The notes under the pieces are model-generated. The model had not been told where the DNA came from. It saw only the letters and a list, made by a program, of their open reading frames with translations, and searched no databases. Both the position numbers and the translations under genes were made by a program. Shown here in pieces: positions 1-10,501 of a stretch of 64,000 nt of DNA. The stretch comes from Coleophoma eucalyptorum (lineage: Eukaryota; Ascomycota; Leotiomycetes; Helotiales; Dermateaceae): contig JALRME010000009.1 of assembly GCA_026120035.1 (NCBI GenBank), positions 186,001 to 250,000 on the forward strand, read 5' to 3'. Numbering within the stretch: position 1 is the stretch's first letter; every line of letters begins with the position of its first letter.

Positions 1-666
1 TTAGAAAGTCAGTATTCTGTCCTTCTGCTTCCTAGCGCTTATCATATTACTTACCGACGTACCAAACAGCGTAGATCAAACTAAGGCCTCTTCCACGGAA
101 GGAGACAGGAAGTGTTTCAGCGAGCCATCTATATGACCGTCAGACTCTAGGTTTCCATAGAAAGAGACAGCACTTACGCAGGTGCCACAGTACCACTTAT
201 ACCACTTCCAAAACCCAGGCATATTCTCCCAAGGCAAAACATGGCTACATTCTGCGCAGCAGCCATGAGAACAACACCAACCAGCTTGACAATGGCTGAA
301 AGAATGATTGATCGCTTTCTTCCAATGATATTTGCAACATATCCAAAAGCGATGCACGAAACACTTGACCCGATATACGTAGATGAGGTTAGTAGCGCTT
401 TCGTCGCAGTGGTGAGCTGGAAATAGTTTTTATATGCTGGAAGGATATTGAGACCGTTCCTGTATTTCTTAGTTATAGCCTTGTTGTAGATTATCTGATC
501 TACTCACATCAGTGCGGTATCGTATCCCGAAGTCTACCAGCACATTAGAAAGAAAAGAACCTTGCATCTCAGCATGCTAAGTACTTACTACTGCAAAAAT
601 TCAAGACGCAGAGATGAGGAGCGCAACATTCAGGTAAGAGTTCGTTCCATACAGCCATGGTGCCAT
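1..666 (-). pseudogene. MFS sugar transporter, 5' part only (cut by window edge), with an in-frame stop
   Basis: Exons on the minus strand read 666-589, 533-508, 459-178 and 128-55. A fifth exon lies beyond the left edge, because the intron beginning at 54 runs off the window. The joined protein shows the sugar-porter pattern: GYDTALMNGLNILPAY after helix 1, the helix 2-3 loop GRKRS, the helix-4 motif RICLGFGSG, and PAWLAETLP followed by FRGRG. It would import a sugar or a related solute across the plasma membrane. The first exon starts MAPWLYGTNSYLNVALL but meets a TGA at 603-601 before its splice donor. The gene is therefore either broken by a nonsense change or uses a 5' exon I did not find. 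The later exons and introns are intact, so any loss would be recent. Family membership is secure; the specific substrate and functionality are not. Confidence 0.72.
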
Positions 667-1499
667 CGTGTATTTTGGTTCTGGGTCAATTGGATGGACA
701 TAGAGCAAATGAAAGAAGAAACTCAACTACATTGTTCAGACGCAAGGGAAACGGTTATAACCTGTATCCAAATGCCAGGTAATCCAACTGCATCATTCTC
801 CTTATGGAAATGTAAATACAGGTCGGAGATCCGTTGCTTATCACAACAGTGGGACAATACCCCAGGTCCTGTGTACATGCTCTAGAATCTCCCTGCTTAT
901 GAGAACTGACAGGGCACAGATTGGAGGTCGATAAATTGCAGAATGGTGGTTTTGCATTCGCAAGTCACGAGGGCTCCTTATCGACGGGGAGTTCAAAAAT
1001 TAGATAGGAAATGATTGGACCGAATGAATCGTCGCCATATGTACGTGCTGGCATAGCAAATATCGTGCGTGAATTGCGCCAAACACAATCTTCAAGAATT
1101 CAATGCAAAGCAGGTGTTGAGAGATAAGCATCGGCGGAATGTCATCTGGGGGTTTGTTGGCCGCTGGCCAAAGACGCACTGGTAATTGTCGATTGTGCTT
1201 TCCAGTTTTCAACATAATCCTTGATTATACATAAATGGAGATTGAGCACGAATCTGCACCTGTGCTTATCTTTTCCTCTCCTAGTTTTCCTTTTCTTTGA
1301 AACAGTAGAACAAGAGTTGGACCGCGAAAGGCTTCTTGAAAGGAGAGCATAAATAAAAGGAGTAGGACAAGGAAACCTACTACTGTTTCTGGACAACTAT
1401 CGGTCGGATCTTGTGTTGCATCTGGGTATTATTAAATCAATAGTTCCTATAAATGGCCGCCTTACCAAAAGCGAAATCATAAATGGCAAGATAGACTGG
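667..1499. other. Intergenic, no gene seen
   Basis: This is the 5' side of the MFS transporter and the 3' side of the esterase at 1500-2384. Open frames here are short, overlap on both strands and resemble no family. I see no RNA gene or repeat. Confidence 0.5.
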
Positions 1500-2384
1500 C
1501 TACCTCCTTAATACCTCCACAACCATTCTATACGCCTCATCTCTCATTTTTTCTTCATGGCTGCCCTTCTTGGGACGCTTATCCCAGCCATGGCCACACC
1601 CTTCAACCCGCTTGTGCAAGACATACTTCCCAGCACCTTCTCGCCTAATTCTCCCCGCCAGCTCCGCACCCTCATCAGCAAGATAGTCTTGCGCAGGCGT
1701 TACAATGAATACAGTCGCAGGAAATTGCGCGGCCGGAGCATAGAATGGTGATACTCTGGGATCATAAGGATCGTGACTTTGATAATAAGCACCGTCAAAA
1801 GTTCTGGCCAGGAAAGGCGGGATCCGGTCCCCTGAGTCGTCGGGCGGCGTTTTGGTTTCAGGCAAGCCTGCCATATCGGCTGGTGGATAGAATGCAATGA
1901 CGGACCGAAAAGTATCGCGAGGTAGCATCATAGATGATGCCGCGAGAGAAAGATTTGCGCCGGCACTGAAACCACTGATGGATATCCGAGAAGCATCGTA
2001 CTCTTCCGGTAGCGAATGGATGTACTTTACAACATCTTCGATATCGTGGAGCGGCGCCGGAAATTGGTTTTCAGGTGCCAAACGGTACTGGATATCGAAA
2101 ACGGTGTAAGTCGAATTGTTGCTTACATATCGACAATAGAAATCATCCTCTCCATGCATCGGCAACACGAAACCAGATCCATGAAAGTTAAGTAACACAG
2201 GTCCTGGCGTTGTGGATTTAATGGGACGATAAATATGAGCCTTGATGGTGCGGTTTCGATCGCGAGAGGGGATTCGGAGAATAGAGTCGGGGGCTGCCTT
2301 CGGTGGACTTCGGCAGAGCAAGAGACGCAGCCAGAAGACGATGAATTTGAGGCGGCAGTAAGAGAGAAAGTCCATTGGTGCCAT
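1500..2384 (-). CDS. Alpha/beta hydrolase, HSL-type esterase/lipase
   Basis: This single-exon gene gives 294 residues and hydrolyses an ester of unknown identity. I chose the ATG at 2384 (MAPMDFLSY). The frame stays open for 20 codons upstream but has no ATG there. The hormone-sensitive-lipase fold is clear: the oxyanion-hole motif near residues 68-71 reads HGSG rather than the usual HGGG, the QYRLAPE segment follows near 99-105, the nucleophile elbow GFSAG has Ser at about 140, and the Asp (TPAQDYLAD) and His (GCGHGWD) of the triad lie in the C-terminal third. A hydrophobic stretch near residues 10-25 may be a membrane anchor or cap helix. There is no clear signal peptide, so a cytosolic or membrane-associated enzyme is most likely. 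Confidence 0.85.
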   Translation of the reverse strand: MAPMDFLSYCRLKFIVFWLRLLLCRSPPKAAPDSILRIPSRDRNRTIKAHIYRPIKSTTPGPVLLNFHGSGFVLPMHGEDDFYCRYVSNNSTYTVFDIQYRLAPENQFPAPLHDIEDVVKYIHSLPEEYDASRISISGFSAGANLSLAASSMMLPRDTFRSVIAFYPPADMAGLPETKTPPDDSGDRIPPFLARTFDGAYYQSHDPYDPRVSPFYAPAAQFPATVFIVTPAQDYLADEGAELAGRIRREGAGKYVLHKRVEGCGHGWDKRPKKGSHEEKMRDEAYRMVVEVLRR

Positions 2385-3079
2385 ATCGAGGAAGCTTGAA
2401 GTTTTTGATGCTGAAAAGAAAAGCCGCAGAGGTCGACTTATCAATTACTTTGGCATACATTGGACCCAAACATTTGAGGTAAAGACTTGTGTCGCAGGGT
2501 TTGTTTTTGCTGGAACCGTTCCTGTTTAGTTATCAGTGTCCACTTGGTGGACTCCATGCTTATTTTTTAACCGTATGCCTTTCGGTCGTTCGCGGTTTCA
2601 TGCTTCCTAGCCAATTAACCCCCGCTCACGTCAACCAGATAAGCGTATGACATAGTACTTGATGCAGACATGACTGCTCGAGTTTGGTCTTTGGTCCATG
2701 GACCAATGGATCGTCCAGTGTAGACGGGGCGTTTCGTATAACCACTGGCAGTAGGACAATTGCGGATCCGACCGTTCGTTTGTAGGAGTGTTTGGTTTGG
2801 CATTATTGTCGATACACGTCGGTCAGCACTTACCAATGGCTCCATTCCTCGCTCGTCGGATTCCGAGGCCTACGAATCACACATACCACTGCTAATCCGC
2901 CGCCGATGTCTCACCGTGATAGAGCGGAAAGCACGCTGACCATATTACAACTTAAACCACTCGTATGACATCAATATATGCTGCTGCTTATTGCATGAGA
3001 TGACAGATCGGTAAAATAGACTTGGTCGGGTTATTTCACGGAGAATTGTCGCTTAATTGCACCGCACTGTAAACTAGCG
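2385..3079. other. Intergenic, no gene seen
   Basis: This is the promoter side of the esterase (minus strand) and the 3' side of the glycosidase. Only short open frames without recognisable content were found. Confidence 0.5.
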
Positions 3080-5194
3080 CTACATCGCTGGCTCAAATCC
3101 TTCACATCTTACTATCCAGTTCGGAGGAAAATGCATTCCCTCCTGGCCATCCCAACCACCAGCCATCATTGCAACAGCAAGCAATAAGGCACCCGTACTT
3201 GGCATATACGGCGTTGGAACCCTGACTCCACCAACTGCGTATCCTGCATCATCGAATTGATAATTGGAATCCAAGAGATAATCCAGTGCTTGCTCAACAT
3301 CACCAAGTCGGAGAGAATTCATAGCTAGCATGGCAAAGTCCCATCCGTAGAGATCATCAAAGCCCCACGTCTCTTTAATCTTCTTAGCGGTGTTCAGGGA
3401 TATGGTCGTGTTGAAGCCTGGGGTTGGGGGAAGGAGGCCGTAGATTCCACTCATTGCCGGGTGATCATTTGTGGTTGTGTTCGAGGTCCACATATTTGGT
3501 ATGTTTTCGTACACTGAATATGTTTCATCGATCATTGGAAGAGGAGCAAGCTTATCTAGAACATCAACCCACTTTGATGGAACTGCGAGACCTTGTCGCT
3601 CCTTCCACGACTTTGCTACCCCAAGACCGAATCTCCAATAAGCCAGCTCAAACGTTGGATTAATAGTCATGTTCGGCTGAGTGTCTTCAGATACAGGATA
3701 CATAGGCGGGCCAAGGTCATAGACTCTGGTAGACGTGTTCCACCACGCAAACGAAGCCATGAAATCTGCAGTTTGGGTGAGAATGTCGTCCCACAGTTCC
3801 AGGGTCGCACTGTGGGGGTTTTGCCGCCACTGCACTTCAGCGAAATACATGGGGTGTGGTTGCTGCCAGATGAGCAGCGAATTGATCTCTCCAGGGGCAG
3901 ACCTTCCAGTTGGATCACTCATCTTGCCCCACCGTGCTCCCTCGTAGCCCTGGTCTGCAGCTCTTTGCAAACTAGTCGGCAGGAATCTTTTATAGACGTC
4001 AAGGCTCCTATCCATCAACGATGCTCGTCCCCAGCGAGCAAAATGTGCCGTGTGCCAAACTACCATCTCGAGATGGAATTTGCCGTACCATCCGTTGTTC
4101 ACGAGGCCCGATTCCTGTGGTGGATCTTGACCGGCCGAGTTAACAGCCATGAGGTATTGGGATAAAATGATTCGGCGTTGAAGCTCTGTTGCATTAGCGT
4201 TCGCATTTCCGGAAATGAGGTCCGCAAAAGCTCCATCGTTCCAATATTGAAACCACCAATTTGTTGTTGCTGTTGAAATTCTTTCCAGACTTGGATGCAA
4301 CTGGACCGCACTAGGAGAGTAATTGACCGTAAATGAAAGCTCGTTGCTTCCATTAGTCGGCTTGAGGGTATAACGGTGAGTTCCCGTCAGCGGCCCCGCC
4401 AAGGAAGCATCTCCTTTCCAATTTACCGCCGTGTAATATGTTGTCGCATCCAAATCATGCCGTATCACTCCTTGGGTCCCCGATGTCTTCAGTGTGGTAG
4501 TATGGTTTTCCACGCCTGCGTATGTTCCAACAAAAGGTGCATCAAACTTATTGACATCCGGATACGGGAAGTCAAGGAATACCCCAAGAGAGCTATCTGC
4601 TAATCCCAACCCTTCCATTCGGACCGCCAAAGTATCACTATTAGGATCAACCCAAGTCTTAACCACGATTTCATGTTCTTCAAACACGAAGCGGCTCTCC
4701 AAAGAGCCTTCCCAAAGATGAAGTTCTTGAGTCCTTCCCGTCAACATCTCCTCGCTGACATTTTTCCCGCCAAACCAGACACCAATCCGGCCAAGATTAA
4801 TCCGCTGCGGATTCTGGATCATCCAATTTGAGATATCATTTTCTGCTGGGTTCGGCTGTGCATAGTTTACTAAACGACCATGCGTCCACCAATCCAAGCC
4901 GGTAAAATCAGACGGCAATGTTTGGTTTGGCGTGGTTGGCAAGGACATGTTGTGCCAGCCCCATGATGACAGCGTATTGAATGGCTGGAAAGTTTGCAGG
5001 CCGGTGATATCAGCACCAAATGCAAAGTTGCCATTTCCGACCTGGAGCGGTGTACTATTGGAGCTTGCATGTCGGATTGGATTGAATTTAGAGACAACGG
5101 CTCTTCGATCGATCGGCTCTCTTGATGCTAGAGGCGATGCGACTAACGCAGACGCAAGATCGTGCACAAGAGAAATCCAGAGAAGAGTCCTCAT
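3080..5194 (-). CDS. Secreted six-hairpin glycosidase (GH65/GH95-like)
   Basis: One exon encodes 704 residues from the ATG at 5194. That start gives a conventional signal peptide (MRTLLWISLVHDLASALVAS). The N-terminal part has the beta-sandwich pattern of these enzymes (PLQVGNGNFAFGADITG at about 49-65). The central part has the conserved NNGWYGKFHLEMVVWHTAHF block at about 366-385, whose Glu near 376 is a candidate general acid. The C-terminal part fits an alpha/alpha toroid. Many N-X-S/T sites suit a secreted glycoprotein. Its substrate is unknown; an alpha-linked oligosaccharide is the family expectation. The same frame stays open for 90 more codons to another ATG at 5464 and adds a hydrophobic helix, so a membrane-anchored longer form cannot be excluded. 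Confidence 0.82.
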   Translation of the reverse strand: MRTLLWISLVHDLASALVASPLASREPIDRRAVVSKFNPIRHASSNSTPLQVGNGNFAFGADITGLQTFQPFNTLSSWGWHNMSLPTTPNQTLPSDFTGLDWWTHGRLVNYAQPNPAENDISNWMIQNPQRINLGRIGVWFGGKNVSEEMLTGRTQELHLWEGSLESRFVFEEHEIVVKTWVDPNSDTLAVRMEGLGLADSSLGVFLDFPYPDVNKFDAPFVGTYAGVENHTTTLKTSGTQGVIRHDLDATTYYTAVNWKGDASLAGPLTGTHRYTLKPTNGSNELSFTVNYSPSAVQLHPSLERISTATTNWWFQYWNDGAFADLISGNANANATELQRRIILSQYLMAVNSAGQDPPQESGLVNNGWYGKFHLEMVVWHTAHFARWGRASLMDRSLDVYKRFLPTSLQRAADQGYEGARWGKMSDPTGRSAPGEINSLLIWQQPHPMYFAEVQWRQNPHSATLELWDDILTQTADFMASFAWWNTSTRVYDLGPPMYPVSEDTQPNMTINPTFELAYWRFGLGVAKSWKERQGLAVPSKWVDVLDKLAPLPMIDETYSVYENIPNMWTSNTTTNDHPAMSGIYGLLPPTPGFNTTISLNTAKKIKETWGFDDLYGWDFAMLAMNSLRLGDVEQALDYLLDSNYQFDDAGYAVGGVRVPTPYMPSTGALLLAVAMMAGGWDGQEGMHFPPNWIVRCEGFEPAM

Positions 5195-5782
5195 CTTGAT
5201 GCGAACTATGCATGAATACTCGAGACCATACGACTTTTGCCAGAGTATAAATACGATCCCCACAAGCGCTAAAATTAACCTGACGGAAACTCTCCATAAT
5301 TTTACAGTTAACAAGATCAACCATTTAATATGACGTCTGGCCTCCCACCCTCTGAAAACTCTGGGATTTACCCCGAATCCAATCGTGGATCTCGCAGGAT
5401 TTGCGGTTAATTTCTTAAAATTAAGCGGGGAAGAAAAGTCGGGGTAATGCTGAGCGAGTGGCATCTCATTGTCTTGGGTTCTGGCACTGATTCCGCTTAT
5501 TTCTTTGACTTCTCGATTGTTCGTACGTACTTGACTGATTGGAAATTAAAAGAATCCTGGGATCATCCCTTGATGCTCATGAAATAAGTTGAAGTTGAGC
5601 TCCTATAAAGTTCAACTCCTCGTGTACGAATGAAGTCATTCACCAGTTGGTTCGATATCAGGTGCGCAGTTGAGTAAAATCTCCAGAAATATTAGATAGA
5701 CTTGCGATGGTCACACTGTCCTAGTTGTTAAGGTACCAGAAGACTGAAGGCGCTGCTTAGGATTCATACTGCAATAACCTCT
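5195..5782. promoter_or_regulatory. Upstream region of the glycosidase; 3' flank of GMC oxidoreductase 1
   Basis: The segment 5195-5464 is open in the glycosidase frame, the rest is non-coding. An AT-rich TATAAATA (TATTTATA on the gene strand) sits at 5246-5253, about 50 bases before the chosen start. This fits transcription starting inside the open extension. No other element was recognised. Confidence 0.4.
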
Positions 5783-7833
5783 TCACAATTTAGAAGCAAA
5801 AAATACACCCTCGGAATTATCCTTCAAAACGAATTCAGAACACCTCTCACCAATCAAGTACGCATTGACCTGCGTATGATTTGATGTCAGAATCGGACAA
5901 ACACTCATATCGGCAATCCTCAATCCTTTGATCCCATCGACCTTGAAATCCCTTCCAACAACTCTATTCGCGTCTCCTTCTTTGCCCATGACACACGTAC
6001 TCATAGAATGAAAGCCCTGCGTTAAAGTCTCCCTCATGAACTCCTCCAGAACAGCCTCATCTTCGCCAGCTATAGATGCAAGCTTGCTAGAATCCGAAGG
6101 ACTTCGTGGTCCCAGGAGAATTGACTGAATGATCGAGGAGAACGTTGGAGTTTGTGCCATCTTAACAATCTCGCGCAAGGTCTCAACCGCAATTCTGACG
6201 TCGAATGGGTGCGATAAATATCCTGGATCAATTTCTGGAAGCTGTCTTGGGTCTCTGCTCTTGAGCTTCAGTGAACCTCTACTCAGATTGTTTTGGCATA
6301 GACCCTCGATCACCAGTACGGATGCATCGGGTGGACATGGACCGGTGTAGAACAGTGGACCGGAATGCATCCATATCTCAGTACTTGGTCTTGTTTGTTT
6401 CTCTAGAAATGTCTTCGTCTCGCTTGGGAGGGCGTTGAAGTCTTTTGAGTTGAGCACTTCTGGCAACTTGGGAAATATGATTGAAGCACTTGCACCAAAC
6501 ATGGCCAAAGGCCCTGTTTTGGTAGCATTGTATTCCTGTACTGCCTTCTCAAGTGCTGTAGGGTCGTTGAGTAGCTGATTGTGTCCTGGGATCGAAGGAT
6601 TGATAATGAATTCGCAGGCAAATGCAGAGTGATCTTGAATATTCTGGCCTACTGCTGGAATATCCTTCACTACCGGAATACCAAGTTCCTTCAACTGCAC
6701 TGAAGGTCCGATGCCAGATAGAAGCAGGAGTTGTGGAGTCTGGAAGCATCCTGCAGTTAGGATTACTTCTTTGTTGGCCTTTATAGATATCGGCGAGTCT
6801 GGTCCACTTGGCGCTGATGAGAGTAACTCAACACCAGTTATGGAGTCCTCGCTTGCCACTAGTTTCGAGACGAATGTGTTTGTGGCAATGACAAGATTGC
6901 TTAGCTTTAGTCTTGCGTCCTTTCCTAGAAAAGCCGTTGCACTGGTTACTCGGGCCCCATTGTCGACGTTGAACTGTGCTATCGAGATTCCGAGCGGGTC
7001 ACCATCATTGTTATCAAGATTCACTTGATGACCAGCTTCTATCCCAGCTTGCATGCAATATTCTATCAAGGGTTGCCATTCAACACCATATCCTACTGCA
7101 AATGTCCTATTCGATGAGTTCAGAGTTTGCGTAAAGGCAACGAGAATGGGCACTTACCCTCCACTTGTGTGAAACCCTGGCGTGGGCTTTGCGTAATTTT
7201 CCTTTCCTTCTGGAATTGATGGACGGAAATCTTCAAGCTATCCAGGCGTCAGCAGATTGTTTTCGAGAGCCTGTAGAAAATTCGACCTTCTTCATATACC
7301 GTACAACATTATCCCACTTCCACCATTCATCCCCAACAGCTTCGGCCCAATCATCGTAGTCATCTTTAGGGCCTCTAACCCAAGCCATGAAATTATTCCC
7401 GCTACACATTAATCAGTATAGAGCCTTAAATAATCTAAATCTAGATCTCTGGCCAAGAGAACTTACGAACAGCCACCCATACCGCGTCCTCGCGGATATG
7501 CTATCTTTCTACCATTCAGGTGATTTTGTGGCAATGTCTCGTACATCCAGTTTCCATCCACGCTTCCAAATCGTGGCTTGGTATAGCCAGGAACCAAGTC
7601 TTCATCTTGCACGTCTTCACCTGCTTCCACAAGTAGAACACGTGATGAAGGAAGTGCTTTTGCAAGCCGAGCTGCTATCAAACAGCCAGCGGTTCCTCCT
7701 GCATCTGTGTCAACCCAATGGCCGTGCTCATTCTTCACCAGATAAAAGTACCTCCCACGATGATATAGTCAAAATCCTGGCCCTCAAGATCTTCCGCAGA
7801 AATAGTCTGCGGATTCTCTTTCGGTGGTGACAT
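5783..7833 (-). CDS. GMC-family FAD oxidoreductase 1, predicted peroxisomal (C-terminal SKL)
   Basis: Five exons, 7833-7752, 7698-7467, 7401-7287, 7237-7158 and 7106-5783, encode 610 residues. Introns are 49-65 nt. The third uses a GTCGAA donor but has a good CTGAC branch site. The N-terminus has the FAD dinucleotide motif DYIIVGGGTAGC, then VLLVEAGE, PRGRGMGGCSGNNFMAW and the second GMC signature (GCFQTPQLLLLSGIGPS). Active-site His residues lie in GFHSMSTCVMG and in SNHTQVNAYLIGE. The protein ends ASKL, a canonical PTS1, and has no signal peptide, so it should act in peroxisomes. It would oxidise an alcohol to an aldehyde with release of H2O2; the substrate is unknown. It is head-to-head with the aldehyde dehydrogenase at 8300, which suggests consecutive steps. 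Confidence 0.9.
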
Positions 7834-8299
7834 GGTTGACTTGATAATCTTCTAAGATAGCCGTGATAAGCTTTACTTCAAACGCCCGCGGATGCCCATC
7901 AAGATTTAGAAGACAAAATAATAGAGAACAATGAAAGAAATAATTCTATACTGAATGCTAAATCATGAAGATATATCTAAGATATATCTAGGATAACCAC
8001 TTTAGCCCCTTACCCTCTCGTCCACCAATGTCACAAGCGAAGCTGATATGATCTGACCGAATCTCGATATCGTCAGCATTGCCCCCATCTTCCTCCACCT
8101 CCCACTTCCAACTATCTTAATTTGCCGAAGTTGATACGTTCGATTTGCTGTATGAAGGTGGGGGCAATTCCCAATCCATATCGTCGGTACGACCGCAAGC
8201 GCAGTTATATAGATTTGAAAAAAGAATATACTTAAAATGGAGGACACGCACAACACGAAACTCTTGTCCCAAGATCGCAGCGAATAAAATTATCTGAAC
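7834..8299. promoter_or_regulatory. Divergent promoter between GMC oxidoreductase 1 and ALDH 1
   Basis: This 466-base intergenic region serves two divergently transcribed genes. It holds two perfect 10-base palindromes AGATATATCT at 7969-7978 and 7980-7989, which also contain GATA cores on both strands. It also holds an inverted CGG-N5-CCG at 8185-8195, the format bound by Zn2Cys6 regulators. A TATA-like TTATATAG lies about 95 bases before the ALDH start. Binding is inferred only. Confidence 0.45.
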
Positions 8300-9835
8300 A
8301 TGGCTGCCTTTACATCCACGCCAATTTCGGAATTGCCAGCTCTGCTGCAAGAGCTGAGGGACACATTCCAGTCTCGAAAAACTCGGGATATCGATTTCAG
8401 GAAAGGACAGCTAAAGCAGTTCTGGAAGCTCGTTGATGTAAGTCTGCGCAGCATGTCCTTTCCAAACTGCTCTAACGCCTATCTTAGGAAAACGAAGAAC
8501 AGCTGCGAATAGCGCTTCTCAAGGATGTTGGAAAACCACTTGTAGAGTCCGCTGGGCTTGAGCTGTCACTGTTCAAAAACGAGATTGTACACATGCTCGA
8601 CAAGCTCGATGAATGGCTCGCGCCCGAGATGCCATATGTGCCAGCGGCATTTGAGGGACTGTCGCCGACAATCTACAAACAACCCAAGGGGACTTGTCTA
8701 GTAATCGGGTAAGTCCTCTCCTACACGTCTACGAACGCACCACTCATATATATGTCAAAATGGTAGTGCATGGAACTATCCTTTCTTCTTAGCCGCATCC
8801 CCATTCCTGGGCGCGATCGCATCAGGATGCACGGGATTCATGAAGCCCAGCGAACTCGCGCCAGTTACTGCCATGGCGATGGCAGAGCTCGTGCCGAAGT
8901 ATCTCGACATCAGCTGTTACAAAGTCGTCAACGGCGGCGCCGACGTTGTCACAGCGCTCTTGAAACTACAATACGACCATATTTTCTACACCGGTGGAGG
9001 CACTGTGGGGAAGATTGTCATGCGCGCAGCTGCCGAATACCTCACACCGGTTACTTTGGAGCTCGGCGGGAAGAGTCCAGCCATTGTGAGCAAGAACGCA
9101 GATTTGAAAATCGTTGCAAAGAGGATTGCTTGGGGCAAGTTTGCTTGTGCAGGCCAGACATGCGTTGCGCCGGACTATGCGATCGTGGAGGAGAGTGTGC
9201 ATGATGAGTTTGTGGCGTGTTTGAAGGAAGTGATTTGGAACTTCTACGAGGGCGATGCGAAGGCTGAACATAAGACTGGCAGAATTGTCAACGAGCGGCA
9301 TTGGGAACGAGTCACCAAGTTGCTGGCTAGCACAAAGGGGACAATTATCAGTGGAGGCAGCTCGGAAAGGGAGACGCTATATGTCGAGCCAACGGTAGTG
9401 ACGAACGTGACGACAAGCGATCCTCTTCTCCTCGAAGAAATCTTCGGACCAATCCTCCCAATCATTACAGTACCATCTCTAGCCGACGCATGTGCGCTAG
9501 TCCCCAAGATCTCAGAGCACCCGCTAGGATTATACATCATGACTGAATCTAGCTCTGAGATGGAGTACTTACTCAGTCATACGAGCTCTGGAGGCGTCGC
9601 TATCAATGACTGCATGACGCAGATAGCGGTACCGAACGTGCCATTTGGCGGGTTTGGACCCAGTGGAATGGGAAGTTATCATGGGCGTGCCAGTGTTGAT
9701 ACCTTCACACACAAGAGAAGTGTTGTCAAGGTGCCGAAGGAGGCTGATGAGGCTTTTGAGTGGAGGTATCCGAACGGCGACCAAGTTGCAAAGTATAAAT
9801 TCTATAGGGAGAACTTGGAAGTAAAGTTACCTTAG
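8300..9835 (+). CDS. Aldehyde dehydrogenase 1 (ALDH3 / fatty-aldehyde type)
   Basis: Three exons, 8300-8437, 8488-8708 and 8767-9835, encode 475 residues. The product oxidises an aldehyde to an acid with NAD(P)+. The catalytic set is complete: Asn in GAWNYPF, Glu in LELGGKSPAIV, and Cys in FACAGQTCVAPDY. The spacing and the CVAPDY sequence place it in the ALDH3 class with fungal Hfd1-like fatty-aldehyde dehydrogenases. Unlike many of those it ends soon after the core (about residue 475) and has no C-terminal membrane anchor, so a soluble enzyme is expected. It diverges from GMC oxidoreductase 1 across 466 bases and could use the aldehyde made by that enzyme. Confidence 0.9.
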
Positions 9836-10501
9836 TTAGAATCGAAGAGTATTATTCCTGTATCAAAGAATCAAATAAATCAGAATTAAAGGCAATTTCG
9901 AAGCTAATCTAGCGAAAACCTCACCTTGGACTCACACAGCGAAGCAAGATGCCTTGAAATCACAAAACTTGCCAAGAAATGCATTGGTAACAAATCGTAA
10001 GGTAACTTTCCGTAGTTATTGTGTTAGACGAACCTCGAAGACAAGAGATAGGCTTATCGTTCATATTCACATCTGCAGTAAACGCCTGTGTTAGATAAGA
10101 AATAAGGTTTGATATTGAGGCCATGCTAGCAATTTTGCGTGCTGTCTATAAAGATCTAATGAATCTAGTGATATGAGGCTAAAATTGACGTACAGATTAA
10201 ACTACGCTGTTATCAAAGAATTTTACAGCCACGCCGATAGTGTTTACTATCGACGAGATCAACATAGTACGCGTGCTGCTCCTCGTACAATAAGCTCAGT
10301 CTATTATAGAAGAAATGGTCACAAACAATACGTTAAAATCGTAAACTTAGGCATCTTTATGCCTACCACAGAGCTCTCTATAAATGCAGAATACAAATAA
10401 AGGGGCCACCGAAGCTAGCTGGAAGGATGGGGCACGCCGCGGGGATTAGTTAGGGTAGAATACAGCTAAAATTTCATGAGGCATTACATTTCTGAGCCGT
10501 C
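9836..10501. other. Convergent intergenic region, AT-rich, no gene seen
   Basis: The 3' ends of ALDH 1 (plus) and the acyltransferase (minus) face each other here. A plausible polyadenylation-type sequence (caaataaatcag) occurs about 40-50 bases after the ALDH stop. Nothing else is recognised. Confidence 0.45.

Noticed and set aside
3593..4165. 190-codon plus-strand frame inside the glycosidase
   Set aside because: It is antisense to a well-supported coding region and has no recognisable protein pattern.
5783..7738. GMC oxidoreductase 1 as a pseudogene broken into pieces
   Set aside because: Four GT-AG introns with consistent phase restore a complete 610-residue protein with all motifs and an SKL end.
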